DNA of 64,000 bases from JAPWJZ01 sp966211335 (GCA_966211335.1 CBIHNF010000001.1:1116001-1180000), one strand, 5' to 3'; numbered from the stretch's first letter, positions 46,779 through 55,995 are shown. The notes: generated by a model not told the origin, from the sequence alone. Translations and numbers: made by a program.

Positions 46779-47810
46779 TTACTTCTGCACGCTTTCCCAG
46801 ATCTTCTGGTAGAGCTTGTTGACATTGGGCGGGCAGGCCATGGAAACCACGGGTTTCGCTGTGTCGGGAATGTTCAGCTCCGGCGCGGCTTTGAGGTCAG
46901 CTGACAGCGCATCCGATGATTTTGCCTGCGACGGCGGCATGCCGGTGAAGGCGGAATAGGTCGCCTGCACATCGGGGCGCAGCACGAAGGCGATAAATTT
47001 TTTCGCGGCATCCAGATTTTTGGCGCTGACGGGGATGGCCAGGTTATCCGTCCAGACCTCGATACCTTCGGAAGGATAAACGTACTTAATCGCCGGGTTC
47101 TGCTGGCGGGCCTTGAAGGAGTCGCCGCTCCAGGCCATTTGCACCGCGACTTCATTGGCGGCAAGATGCTCGGTGTATCCGGTCGAGCCATAGACCTTCA
47201 CAAAGGGCTTCTGCGCCTTCAGCATGCCTTGAATTTCCTTCAACGTATCCGGCGTTGAATCGCAATAGGGCTTGCCGACTTTGAGGGAGGCGACATCCAT
47301 CAGCGTGCCGACATCATCCAGCACGCCGATATTTTTTTTCGCATCCGCCGGACGGTCGAAGAACTGTTTCCAGCTGGTGATGTTTTCATCGGTCAGCTTG
47401 GTGTTCACGGCAATGCCGGTGGTGCCGTAGAAAAGGGGCAGCACGTAGGTATTGTCTTTATCGTATTCGGGGTGAGTCACGACCTTCGCCATGCTGTCGC
47501 CAAACTTGCGGGTATCATCCGGCAGCGGCTGCAGCAGTTTTTCGGCGACGAGGCGGGGGACGTAGTTGCCAGACGGGACGACGACGTCATAGGCCGCGCC
47601 GCTTTTCAGCTTCGCCAGCAGCACATCGTTGGAGGAATAAATATCCGCCACCACCTTGATGCCGGTTTCTTTTTCGAACTGCTTGAACAGATCGTCATCC
47701 GCATAGGTGTCCCAGGTGAAAAGGTACAGCTTCGGCGCGTCTTCCGCATGTGCCACGGGGGCAAAGAGGGAGAGGAAGGCTGCAAGGGCGAGGATTTTGA
47801 AAGCGCGCAT
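46779..47810 (-). CDS. potF: Putrescine/spermidine-binding periplasmic protein
   Basis: 343 residues with a clear signal peptide (MRAFKILALAAFLSLFAPVA then HA, cleaved before EDAPKL). The PotD/PotF fold is marked by LYLFTWDTYADDDLFKQFEK, YDVVVPSGNYVPRLV and YGTTGIAVNTKL. Typical polyamine-binding residues (Trp and Asp in FTWDTYADDD, Asp in AWSGDSF) are present. It delivers polyamines to the PotGHI-like transporter whose genes precede it. Confidence 0.92.
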   Translation of the reverse strand: MRAFKILALAAFLSLFAPVAHAEDAPKLYLFTWDTYADDDLFKQFEKETGIKVVADIYSSNDVLLAKLKSGAAYDVVVPSGNYVPRLVAEKLLQPLPDDTRKFGDSMAKVVTHPEYDKDNTYVLPLFYGTTGIAVNTKLTDENITSWKQFFDRPADAKKNIGVLDDVGTLMDVASLKVGKPYCDSTPDTLKEIQGMLKAQKPFVKVYGSTGYTEHLAANEVAVQMAWSGDSFKARQQNPAIKYVYPSEGIEVWTDNLAIPVSAKNLDAAKKFIAFVLRPDVQATYSAFTGMPPSQAKSSDALSADLKAAPELNIPDTAKPVVSMACPPNVNKLYQKIWESVQK

Positions 47811-47811
47811 G

Positions 47812-48609
47812 TTACACCGTCTTTTTTCTGTTCAGCAGGTAAGAGCTTAGCACAATTAAAATAGAAAACATCAGGAGGAGGGAGGAAATAGCGTTGATTT
47901 CCGGCGTAATCGCCTTCCGGACCTTGGCAAAGATATAAACCGGCAGCGTCGCCGCGCCCGGCGGGGCGACGAAGTGCGTGATAATGACGTCATCGAGCGA
48001 GGTGATAAAGGCCAGCATGGCGCCCGAGACAATGCCCGGCACCATCAGCGGCAAGGTTACATAGCGGAAGGCCTGCCACGGGCTGGCGTAAAGGTCAGCT
48101 GCGGCCTCGAACAGCTGCGGCGGTATGGTTTCAATCCGCGCGCGGATGGGGGAATAGGCGAAGGGGATGCAGAAAACGATATGCGCGATCAGCACGTTAA
48201 AAATGCCGAGCTTCAACCCGATGATGCTGAAGAACGACATCGTCGCAATGGCAATGACGATTTCGGGGATGAGAAGCGGCAGCGTCATCAGCCACAGCGT
48301 TGTATGGCGCGCGGTGTTCGGCAGCAGGTCACGCCGCCGCATGGCCAGCGCGACCATCAACGCGATGGCGGTCGAAAAAATCATCGCCCCGCCGCAGACG
48401 ATAAGGGAATTGAGCGCGGCGTCTTTGAGGGCATCATCCTGAAAGGCCTGTTTGTACCAATCAAGGGTCAGCCCCGACCATTCGGTGACGATGGGGCTGG
48501 CATTGAAGGAAAACACCAGCACAACGGCAATCGGCGCATAAAGAAAGGCGAGCGCGAACCATGAGATGGGCGCGGCGCCGGTCATTTTCGCTGAAGCGAC
48601 TTCCGCCAT
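47812..48609 (-). CDS. potI: Polyamine ABC transporter permease (PotC/PotI-like)
   Basis: 265 residues, six membrane helices. The EAA loop ELFEAAADLYASPWQAFRYV followed by TLPLMVPGIVSG docks on the ATPase. The N-terminal FALAFLYAPIAVVLVFSFNA opens the first helix. It overlaps the upstream permease by one base (TAATG) and ends one base before the binding-protein start. Confidence 0.93.
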   Translation of the reverse strand: MAEVASAKMTGAAPISWFALAFLYAPIAVVLVFSFNASPIVTEWSGLTLDWYKQAFQDDALKDAALNSLIVCGGAMIFSTAIALMVALAMRRRDLLPNTARHTTLWLMTLPLLIPEIVIAIATMSFFSIIGLKLGIFNVLIAHIVFCIPFAYSPIRARIETIPPQLFEAAADLYASPWQAFRYVTLPLMVPGIVSGAMLAFITSLDDVIITHFVAPPGAATLPVYIFAKVRKAITPEINAISSLLLMFSILIVLSSYLLNRKKTV

Positions 48610-49496
48610 TACACCAGCTCCTCTAATCCGCGGCCGCGCTTGGCCATGAAGATCAGGCTCAGCATAACAATAATCATGAGCGCGACCGAAATGGCGGAGC
48701 CAAACGGCCAGTTGCTGGAAAAGCCGAACTGCTGCTCGATGAGGTTGCCGAGCATCAGGTTCTGCCCGCCGCCCAAAAGGTCGGAGGTGAGGAAAGAGCC
48801 GATCGAGGGCACGAAGACGAGCACGCAGCCGGAAATAATGCCGGGCCGCGCCAGCGGCAGAATAACGTGACGCAGCGTTTGCCAGCGGCTGGCGTAAAGG
48901 TCGGACGCCGCTTCCGCAAGCCGCCAGTCCATGCGCTCGAGGTTCGAGAAGATCGGCAGCACCATAAAGGGCAGGTAGCTGTAGAGGAGGCCGATCGCGA
49001 TGGCGGAATTGTTGTAGAGCAAATCGAGGCGATGATCGCCATCAATCACGCCAAGGCCGATGAGCGCGCGGTTGAGCAGCCCGTCGCTGCGCAAAATCAG
49101 CATCCAGGCATAGGTGCGGATGAGCAGGTTGGTCCAGAAGGGGATGGTGACCAGCATGATCCAGAGGTTGCGGCGCTCCGGCGCCCGCGTCGCCATATGA
49201 TAGGCCATGGGGAAACCAATAAGCAGGCAGAGGAAGGTGCAGAGCGCGGCGAGGCCCACCGAGCGCGCGAAAATCTGCAGGTAGCCGCTGTCAAACACCA
49301 GCTTGTCGTCAAGGTCGCGGCTGTAGAGGATTTGCGTATAGCCCTCCAGCGAAAAAGCCGGCAGCACGCCGCCGTTATCGCCCGCTTTCAGGAAGGAATA
49401 GACAACAATCAGCAGCAGCGGCAACACGAAACCCGCTGTCATCAGCGTGAGGAAGGGCAGGGTGAGCGCGAGGGGCTTTTTCTCTAGCTGCTGCAT
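48609..49496 (-). CDS. potH: Polyamine ABC transporter permease (PotB/PotH-like)
   Basis: 295 residues, six membrane helices, with EAA loop RLAEAASDLYASRWQTLRHV. FVLPLLLIVVYSFLKAGDNG and the long loop before the second helix are typical of the PotB/PotH subunit. Its start lies within the last 13 bases of the ATPase gene, so translation is coupled. Confidence 0.93.
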   Translation of the reverse strand: MQQLEKKPLALTLPFLTLMTAGFVLPLLLIVVYSFLKAGDNGGVLPAFSLEGYTQILYSRDLDDKLVFDSGYLQIFARSVGLAALCTFLCLLIGFPMAYHMATRAPERRNLWIMLVTIPFWTNLLIRTYAWMLILRSDGLLNRALIGLGVIDGDHRLDLLYNNSAIAIGLLYSYLPFMVLPIFSNLERMDWRLAEAASDLYASRWQTLRHVILPLARPGIISGCVLVFVPSIGSFLTSDLLGGGQNLMLGNLIEQQFGFSSNWPFGSAISVALMIIVMLSLIFMAKRGRGLEELV

Positions 49497-50485
49497 CGGA
49501 TCAGCCGGTCGGCGGGAATGTCGAAGGTGACGGTGTCGCCGGTTTTCACGTCATGCGGCTCGTCATCCGCCACCACAATGTTTTCGCCGCTGGACAGGCG
49601 CACATAGTAATGCGTGACTGCGCCGCGATAGGTGATGGCTTCGAGCGTGCCGGAAACCGTGCCTTTGCCGCTGGTGAAATTGGCGTCTTCCGGCCGGAAG
49701 CCGATATCGCCGCCGGAAAGCCCCAGCGCCGCCGCCGACACGAAATTGCAGATGCCAATAAAGCCGGCGACAAAGCGCGTCGCCGGCTGGTCGTATATCT
49801 CCTGCGGGTTGCCGACCTGCACAATTTTGCCCTTGTCCATCACAGCGATGCGGTCGGACATCGACAATGCTTCGTCCTGGTCGTGCGTCACGAAGATAAA
49901 GGTGATGCCGGTATCTTTCTGCAGGCGCTTCAGCTCCAGCTGCATTTCCTTGCGCAGTTTATAATCGAGCGCGGAGAGGGATTCATCGAGCAGCAGAATT
50001 TTCGGATGGTTGACGAGGGCGCGGGCGAGGGCCACGCGCTGCTGCTGCCCGCCGGATAGCTGTGCGGGTTTGCGCTGCGCCATGGCTTCGAGGCGGACAA
50101 GCTTCAGGGCATCGGCCACCGCCGCTGCAATCTCGTCCTTCGGTCGGCCGCGCATCTCGAGGCCGAAGCCGATATTGGCGGCGACGGTCATATGCGGGAA
50201 GAGGGCGTAGCTTTGGAAAACGGTATTGACCGGGCGTTTTGCGGGCGGCAGCGCCGCGATATCCTGCCCGTCCAGCAGCATATGGCCGCCGCTCGGCAGT
50301 TCGAGGCCTGCAATCATGCGAAGCAGGGTCGTCTTGCCGCAGCCAGAGGGGCCGAGCAGGGTAAAAAACTCGTTCGGGCGGATGCTGACCGTCACGTCAT
50401 CGACAGCGCGCACGTCGCCTGACGGGTGCGGGAAAACCTTGCTGACGGATTTAATATCGAGGCCGGAGGACATAATTTTTCTCAT
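49484..50485 (-). CDS. potG: Polyamine ABC transporter ATPase (PotA/PotG-like)
   Basis: 333 residues from the ATG at 50485; the ATG at 50473 (MSSGLDIKSV) is equally plausible, with only a weak GAGA upstream. Walker A LLGPSGCGKTTLLRMI, signature LSGGQQQRVALARALV, Walker B ILLLDESLSALD and FVTHDQDEALSMSDRIAVMD are intact. A C-terminal TOBE domain (about 250-330) begins near GFRPEDANF. Importer ATPase of the CUT1-like/polyamine class. First gene of the five-gene minus-strand operon. Confidence 0.92.
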   Translation of the reverse strand: MRKIMSSGLDIKSVSKVFPHPSGDVRAVDDVTVSIRPNEFFTLLGPSGCGKTTLLRMIAGLELPSGGHMLLDGQDIAALPPAKRPVNTVFQSYALFPHMTVAANIGFGLEMRGRPKDEIAAAVADALKLVRLEAMAQRKPAQLSGGQQQRVALARALVNHPKILLLDESLSALDYKLRKEMQLELKRLQKDTGITFIFVTHDQDEALSMSDRIAVMDKGKIVQVGNPQEIYDQPATRFVAGFIGICNFVSAAALGLSGGDIGFRPEDANFTSGKGTVSGTLEAITYRGAVTHYYVRLSSGENIVVADDEPHDVKTGDTVTFDIPADRLIRCSS

Positions 50486-50585
50486 ATCATGGGCGGGCAG
50501 GGGCAGCCACACTATTTTGATGAAGATGTGTGTATAATCCAAGGCCGGACTGTTAGCATTGGGCATGAATCGGGAGTTTCACAAT

Positions 50586-51509
50586 ATGAAAATGGTCCAG
50601 GTCGAGAACCTCAACTTCGAGTACCCGGAAAAACGGGTGCTGCATGATGTGTCCTTCGATATAGACCAGGGCAGCGTGACCGCGCTCGTCGGCCCCAACG
50701 GCGCCGGCAAGACGACCCTGCTGCGCTGCATGGTCGCGCTTGAAAAAGTGCAGAGCGGCAAGATCACCATCGGCGGGCTTGATGTTTCCGACCATCCGCG
50801 CGATGTGCACCACATGACCGGTTACCTCTCCGACTTTTTTGGGCTGTACGAAGGCCTGTCGCTGCGCCAGTGCCTCACCTACATGGCCTGGTGCCAGAAC
50901 GTTGCGGCGCTCGATGTCAACAAACAGGTGATCGATGTTGCGGCGGAAGTCGGCATCGACCATATCCTCGACCAGAAGGCGCAGACCCTGTCGCGCGGCT
51001 ATCGCCAGCGCCTCGGCGTCGGCCTTGCGCTGATTCATGACCCGCGCCTGCTGATATTGGACGAACCATCGTCGGGTATGGACCCTGATGCGCGCATTGC
51101 CCTGTCCCGCATGATCCGCCGGCTGCACAAGAACGGCAAAACCATTATTGTCTCCTCGCACATTTTGAACGAGCTGGAAGATTACTGCACGGACATGCTG
51201 GTGATTAAAGACGGCCGCGTGGCGGAGCAGGTGAAGCTGCAGGAATACGCCAAGACGGCGACTCGCACGCTGGATATCGGCATCACCAACGTCGGCACCG
51301 CGCAGATGGATTTCCTCATCAAGCAGCCGAAGCTGCGCGTCCTCTCGACCGAAGGCGATATCGTGAAATGCGAATTCACCGGCAATACCGCCGAACAGCA
51401 ACAGCTGCTGGAGGCTCTGATCAAGGCGAATGTGCCGGTCTATACCTTCAGCGGCACGGTGCATACGCTGTCCGATGCCTATATGGATCTCACGGCGGGA
51501 AAGGCCTGA
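50586..51509 (+). CDS. ABC transporter ATP-binding protein (ABC-2 type exporter)
   Basis: 307 residues from the ATG at 50586 (GGGAG ten bases upstream). Walker A ALVGPNGAGKTTLLRCMV, a variant signature LSRGYRQRLGVGLALIH, and Walker B LLILDEPSSGMDPDARIALS. About 80 C-terminal residues follow the ATPase. This is the exporter class (CcmA/NatA/DrrA group). Four bases separate it from the permease gene. Substrate unknown; nearby CheY and sensor kinases give no clue. Confidence 0.9.
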   Translation: MKMVQVENLNFEYPEKRVLHDVSFDIDQGSVTALVGPNGAGKTTLLRCMVALEKVQSGKITIGGLDVSDHPRDVHHMTGYLSDFFGLYEGLSLRQCLTYMAWCQNVAALDVNKQVIDVAAEVGIDHILDQKAQTLSRGYRQRLGVGLALIHDPRLLILDEPSSGMDPDARIALSRMIRRLHKNGKTIIVSSHILNELEDYCTDMLVIKDGRVAEQVKLQEYAKTATRTLDIGITNVGTAQMDFLIKQPKLRVLSTEGDIVKCEFTGNTAEQQQLLEALIKANVPVYTFSGTVHTLSDAYMDLTAGKA

Positions 51510-51513
51510 CCCC

Positions 51514-53052
51514 ATGAAATATATTCTGACGCCTGAATTCCACCGCAACGTCTGGCTGAAATTCTCCGCCTTCCGCATGGCGGTGGCGCCGGTGTTTCTG
51601 CTGCTGCTCACCGTCACGGCGATCAACCTGACGAGCGAGGCGAGCAGCTATATCCTTATCTACAGCCTTGTCAGCATCTACATCGTGGTCACGGTGCTCT
51701 GGGGCTGTTACGAGGCGGCATCGGCGATACAGGAGGAGCTGCGCACCAATACCTGGGATTTCCAGCGCATGTCGTCCATCACGCCGGCGCAACTTATCAT
51801 CGGCAAGTTTCTCGGCTGCACATCCTACGTCTGGTACTTCGGCTTGCTGACCTTGGGCATTTTCGTCTACATCTTCGGCTTCTATACGCCGCCGACGCCT
51901 GTGGGCGCGTTCCAGCCGTTGACGCAAACGGCGAATATGCACGACCTGTTTTTCGCCTGCCTTTATCTGCTGTTCGCAGGCCTGATCGGCCAGTCGCTCA
52001 GCTTCCTCGTCTCCCTCATCTCCATGACGGCCTTTGCGGGCCGCACCGGCAAATACCGCCAGCCGCGCCCCGGCAACGCCTTTATCGTCGGCGTCATCGC
52101 GGCCTATATGGTCTTCAGCAATATTGCGGCGGAAGTTTCCCGCGACCTGTCGGAAAAATTCGGCCTGTCGCATAACTACACGGTCTCCGTCTTTGAAAAG
52201 CACCCGGTTTACCAGTGGTACCAGTGGAGCGTGAGCGCGGAGGTGTTTATTACCGCGAGCCTTAGCTTCTTCCTGTTCTGGTTCCTGTTCGGCAGCTACC
52301 GCATCGCGCGGTCGGAGCTGATGTATGGCACGACGCCCCTCGGCTGGGCGGGCTTTATGGGCACGCTGCTGGTGTACTGCATCGGCTTGACGGATGTACA
52401 GGCAGGATCATTCCCGACGGAACTGCTCGGCATTTTCGCGCTCATGACCTTCCTCACCTATGCCGTCATGGTGTTCGAGGCGGCGGATACGCGCAAATAC
52501 GCGCGTTTCATCATGTACCTCAAGCAAGGCCGCCTGATGGAGGCTTTCGAAAACACGCATAAATGGGTCGTCTCCGTTCCCTTCATGCTTATCGTTTATG
52601 CCTATACGCTCTCCCAAGTGCCCGAACAGGGCGTTCTTGGCAGCGTCGCGACGGGCGGGCTGATGCTGTCGATGATGATGTTCGCGCTGCGCGACGCTTT
52701 CGTCGTCCACGCCGTTTTCCGCACGGGCGAAGGGCGCAACGCCGCCTTTAAAATCGTGTCCTACTATGTCATGGTCTATCTGCTGCTGCCGACGTTGCAT
52801 TTCTCCACCGCCACCATCAAGGTGCAGGTCTGGTTCTGGCTGCGCAATATGATGCGCTCCGGCATTGCCGGCGATGTGCCGGAAATCGTCAAGACGGCCG
52901 CCTATTATTTCCCGACGCCCTTCAGCGATTACACGTTGAACGTGCTGCCGGCGTCGCTCGAGGCTTTGGTTACGGGCGGGCTGCTGTTTGCGCTCATCCG
53001 CTGGCAGAATTTACGAAACAACCGCTCCTCCCTCGAAAAACCAGCAGTTTGA
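51514..53052 (+). CDS. ABC-2 type transporter permease
   Basis: 512 residues from the ATG at 51514. About 11 to 12 hydrophobic segments spread along the whole length, roughly twice the size of a typical six-helix ABC-2 permease, suggesting a fused or duplicated membrane domain. TVLWGCYEAASAIQEELRTN and TWDFQRMSSITPAQLIIGKF near residues 60-100 form the coupling region seen in ABC-2 permeases. It pairs with the ATPase just upstream. Confidence 0.8.
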   Translation: MKYILTPEFHRNVWLKFSAFRMAVAPVFLLLLTVTAINLTSEASSYILIYSLVSIYIVVTVLWGCYEAASAIQEELRTNTWDFQRMSSITPAQLIIGKFLGCTSYVWYFGLLTLGIFVYIFGFYTPPTPVGAFQPLTQTANMHDLFFACLYLLFAGLIGQSLSFLVSLISMTAFAGRTGKYRQPRPGNAFIVGVIAAYMVFSNIAAEVSRDLSEKFGLSHNYTVSVFEKHPVYQWYQWSVSAEVFITASLSFFLFWFLFGSYRIARSELMYGTTPLGWAGFMGTLLVYCIGLTDVQAGSFPTELLGIFALMTFLTYAVMVFEAADTRKYARFIMYLKQGRLMEAFENTHKWVVSVPFMLIVYAYTLSQVPEQGVLGSVATGGLMLSMMMFALRDAFVVHAVFRTGEGRNAAFKIVSYYVMVYLLLPTLHFSTATIKVQVWFWLRNMMRSGIAGDVPEIVKTAAYYFPTPFSDYTLNVLPASLEALVTGGLLFALIRWQNLRNNRSSLEKPAV

Positions 53053-53122
53053 GGGGGATAGGCGGGATTAAGCTTTTCTTATTGTCTTATATTATATAGT
53101 AATACGTCAGAGGTGCTTTTGT

Positions 53123-53542
53123 ATGTCCGCAGCTAATATTCCCGAACTCCGCGTGCTGGTCGTCGACGACAATCTTGTCGTCCGCAAGCTCATTGAAGTT
53201 CAGTTGACCAACCTTGGCTTCACGGGCGTCGATGTCGCCTCCAACAGCCAGGAAGCGCAGGACAAGATCGCGGCGTCGAATTACGACATCGTTTTCCTCG
53301 ACTGGAACATGCCCGGCAAAAGCGGCTATGCCCTCATGCAGGAATACCGGGAAGACCGCAAATACGATCACATCGCCTTCGTCATGGTCACCGCCGAAAG
53401 CCAGGAGCGCTATGTGCGCGAGGCGGTGAAGGCGGGCGCAACGCTTTATATCACCAAGCCGATCTCTCCCGTCACCTTCAAGGAGAAGGTGGAGAAGGTC
53501 GTCGCCTGGATCAACACAAACCGTGCGACCAAGACGGGCTAA
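53123..53542 (+). CDS. CheY-like single-domain response regulator
   Basis: 139 residues, one receiver domain. LRVLVVDDNLVVRKLIEVQL supplies the acidic pair, Asp60 in IVFLDWNMPGKSG is the phosphorylation site, and Lys112 sits in TLYITKPISP. No output domain. The ATG has AGAGGTG upstream. Three bases separate it from a CheX-like gene, indicating a signal and its phosphatase encoded together. Confidence 0.93.
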   Translation: MSAANIPELRVLVVDDNLVVRKLIEVQLTNLGFTGVDVASNSQEAQDKIAASNYDIVFLDWNMPGKSGYALMQEYREDRKYDHIAFVMVTAESQERYVREAVKAGATLYITKPISPVTFKEKVEKVVAWINTNRATKTG

Positions 53543-53545
53543 ACC

Positions 53546-54052
53546 ATGAAAAAGAATATCGCCGACGAGCGCACGCAGATTTCCGACCTCGTCAGCGCAA
53601 CAGTGGTAGATACCTTCACCAGCATGTTCGGCCAGTCGGTGACGGCCGAGGCACTGGCCCGCCAGATGTCGGGCGAACCCGCGAAAAGCGTTTTCTCCTC
53701 CGTCAAATTGCACCATGGCAAAACCCACGTTGAATTCTGCTTCCGGTTTGATTTTGACCTGCTGCTGCAGGCAGCGGCGCTGATTTTCAGCAAGGACTAC
53801 CTTGCCAGCAACCCCGTGCATGAAGACCTCGCCTGCGAGATTGCCAACATTGTTTGCAGCAAGGTCAAGGCGTACCTGAACGACCGCGGCTATGACACGG
53901 AAATGGGCTTCCCCTATATCCCCGCGCCAGACCAGAATCCGCTGATGCGCCAGAAAGACGCCGTGCACATGCACTTCTATTACAACACCAGCGAGGCCGA
54001 GCGCGGCGTCGGCGTCGTTGTAAACTTCTTTGAAGAAGGCACGGCGCGTTAA
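53546..54052 (+). CDS. CheX-like chemotaxis phosphatase
   Basis: 168 residues. The region HEDLACEIANIVCSKVKAYL contains the E-x-x-N dephosphorylation motif (E-I-A-N) of the CheC/CheX/FliY family, preceded by a helix and followed by a beta-hairpin (DAVHMHFYYN, VGVVVNFFEE). A single such motif points to CheX rather than CheC. It probably dephosphorylates the CheY-like protein encoded immediately upstream. Its target might be motor switching or another output. Confidence 0.8.
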   Translation: MKKNIADERTQISDLVSATVVDTFTSMFGQSVTAEALARQMSGEPAKSVFSSVKLHHGKTHVEFCFRFDFDLLLQAAALIFSKDYLASNPVHEDLACEIANIVCSKVKAYLNDRGYDTEMGFPYIPAPDQNPLMRQKDAVHMHFYYNTSEAERGVGVVVNFFEEGTAR

Positions 54053-54245
54053 GCACTGCCTCGCCCTTTTTTACGGCATTCCTCCAAAATTATTTTTGAC
54101 GCGAATTGTATGCAGGCTCCGCATGTCTGCGCATTGAAGTTTCAGCAACAAATTCCGGCGCCTGAATACGCTGGCATGTCGCGCGTGGCGATCGATTTAA
54201 AGCGCTGAAAATATTAACTTTATCTCCATCGTTTTGCTGAAAGCT

Positions 54246-54253
54246 AGGAGGTG
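54246..54253 (+). promoter_or_regulatory. Perfect Shine-Dalgarno far upstream of the kinase start
   Basis: AGGAGGTG is fully complementary to the 16S rRNA tail. It lies about 35 bases before the kinase ATG (54288), too far to serve it. An in-frame TGA at 54276 rules out a longer kinase. Its likely user is the short frame at 54259-54288. Confidence 0.6.
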
Positions 54254-54258
54254 AACCG

Positions 54259-54288
54259 CTGCCCTTGCGGCGCCCTGACACCTTTTAA
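54259..54288 (+). CDS. Possible nine-codon leader peptide coupled to the kinase
   Basis: CTG at 54259 is seven bases behind the perfect Shine-Dalgarno; a TTG two codons later is an alternative start. The frame reads (M)PLRRPDTF and stops at TAA 54286-54288, whose last A is the first base of the kinase ATG (TAATG). This layout would couple kinase translation to the leader. The length is minimal and CTG starts are rare, so confidence is low. Confidence 0.3.
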   Translation: MPLRRPDTF

Positions 54289-55580
54289 TGATCGCGATTT
54301 GGATGACATCCAGCCTGTTGCCCCGCCTTGCCGAGACTGCTGCCTGCGCCCCGGGCGGCGCCGGCTATGCCTGGTTTGTGGCGGCGGCCTGCCTTTGCGC
54401 CGTGACGCTGGGTGCTGCCGCTTTCATGCTGCACATGAAAAGGCAGCAAAGCGCCGCTTTGTCCCGCGATCTCGATATCAGCCGCGACGACGCGGCCGAG
54501 CAGGCGGCGCTGCTGCAGGTCTTCTTCAAAAATGCGCCCGTCTCGCTCGCCATGTTCGATAAGGACGTCAATTACATCGCCTATAGCGATAAATGGCTGC
54601 AGGATTCAGGCCTTGGCGACGTTAACATCATCGGCCGCAACCATTACGAGGTCTTCCCGGACTACCTGCGCGACAACCCCGATGCCCGCATCACCGGCCA
54701 GCGCATCATGAACGGTGAAAGGGTGGTGCAGGACAAGCTGCGCGTGACGCGCGCCGACGGCGGCTGGGATTACATCCGCTTCGAGGCGCTGCCTTGGCGC
54801 AACCTGAAAGGCGAGGTCGCCGGCATGATTAGCTACCGCGAGGTCATCACCTCCCGCCTGAAGATCGAGGAAGAGCTGCGCCGTTACGCGCGAGAGGTGG
54901 AACAATTCGCCTATATCGCCTCCCATGACCTTAAAGCGCCGCTCCGTGGCATCGACAACCTCGCCAAATGGATCGCCGAGGATATGGAGAAGGTGATGAC
55001 GCCGGAGGTGAAGGAAAGCTTCGCCCTGCTCCGCGCACGCGTTGCACGCCTTGAAACGCTGCTCGACGATATTCTGCGCTATTCCCGCGCGGGGCACGTG
55101 GTGGAAGAAGCGCGCACGATTGATACCTTCGAGCTCATCAGCACCATCACGCGGCTCAACCCCTGGGGCGAGAAATTCGAAATTAAATGCGAAGGGCTAA
55201 TGCCTGTTGTCGTATCGCCGCGCACACCGCTCGAGCAGATTTTCACCAACCTCATCACCAATGCCATCAAGCACCACGACAAAAAAAGCGGTACGGTCAC
55301 CATCAAGGCGATACCCTTCCGCAATCATGTCGAATTCATTGTGCAGGATGACGGCCCCGGCATCCCGCCTGAATTTCACGAGCGCGTCTTCGGCCTGTTC
55401 CAAACCTTGAAGCCCCGCGACAAGGTGGAGGGCAGCGGTCTTGGCATGTCCATCATCAAAAAGCTTATCGAATGGCAGGACGGCCGCGTCTGGGTTGAAT
55501 CCGACGGCAAGCGCGGCACCGCGATACATTTTGAATGGCCCCGAACACCGGCAAAAGAAAAGGAAAAACATGCTGGATAA
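54288..55580 (+). CDS. PAS-domain sensor histidine kinase
   Basis: 430 residues. One membrane helix (about 27-48) with Ala/Cys-rich sequence, then a PAS domain (about 75-190) containing YIAYSDKWLQDSGLGDV and HYEVFPDYL. HisKA follows with FAYIASHDLKAPLRGID (His213), then HATPase with QIFTNLITNAIKHHDKK, VQDDGPGIPPEF and VEGSGLGMSIIKKLIE. The SHDLKAPLR box resembles kinases that pair with single-domain Rcp1-type regulators, and exactly such a gene overlaps its end by 11 bases. Confidence 0.9.
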   Translation: MIAIWMTSSLLPRLAETAACAPGGAGYAWFVAAACLCAVTLGAAAFMLHMKRQQSAALSRDLDISRDDAAEQAALLQVFFKNAPVSLAMFDKDVNYIAYSDKWLQDSGLGDVNIIGRNHYEVFPDYLRDNPDARITGQRIMNGERVVQDKLRVTRADGGWDYIRFEALPWRNLKGEVAGMISYREVITSRLKIEEELRRYAREVEQFAYIASHDLKAPLRGIDNLAKWIAEDMEKVMTPEVKESFALLRARVARLETLLDDILRYSRAGHVVEEARTIDTFELISTITRLNPWGEKFEIKCEGLMPVVVSPRTPLEQIFTNLITNAIKHHDKKSGTVTIKAIPFRNHVEFIVQDDGPGIPPEFHERVFGLFQTLKPRDKVEGSGLGMSIIKKLIEWQDGRVWVESDGKRGTAIHFEWPRTPAKEKEKHAG

Positions 55581-55995
55581 AAAGGACCGGAAAGTGACCA
55601 TCCTCGTTGTCGATGACGACCAGGTGGATGTAATGGCGGTGCGCCGTGCCTTGCGGGAGGGCGGCATCGGCGATGATCTTGTCGTCGCCAGCGACGGGAT
55701 AGAGGGGCTGCAAAAGCTGCGCGATGGCGTATCTGTGCCAAAGCCCTATCTTGTGCTGCTCGACATCAACATGCCGCGCATGAATGGCCTTGAATTCCTC
55801 GAGGAAGCGCGAAAAGACCCTGCGACCCGCGATGCCGTCGTATTTGTGCTCACCACATCCAAAACCGATGAGGACAAGGAGCGCGCCTACGAGCACAATA
55901 TCGCGGGCTATATCGTGAAAGCCGGCAGCGCCGCCGAATATATCAATACTGCCAGCCTTATCGAGCATTACTCGAGAATAGTGGACCTGCCATGA
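55570..55995 (+). CDS. Rcp1-type single-domain response regulator
   Basis: 141 residues, starting inside the end of the kinase gene. ILVVDDDQVDVMAVRRALRE gives the acidic pocket, Asp65 in LVLLDINMPRMNGLEFLEE is the acceptor, and Lys in GYIVKAGS the conserved lysine. The DDDQVDVMAVRRAL opening is the Rcp1 pattern. No output domain. It ends overlapping the next gene by four bases (ATGA). Confidence 0.92.
   Translation: MLDKKDRKVTILVVDDDQVDVMAVRRALREGGIGDDLVVASDGIEGLQKLRDGVSVPKPYLVLLDINMPRMNGLEFLEEARKDPATRDAVVFVLTTSKTDEDKERAYEHNIAGYIVKAGSAAEYINTASLIEHYSRIVDLP

Noticed and set aside
54251..54562. 103-codon frame starting at a GTG within the perfect Shine-Dalgarno
   Set aside because: The start codon overlaps the ribosome-binding site itself, and the frame runs out of phase through the kinase's membrane segment with Arg/Cys-rich sequence.
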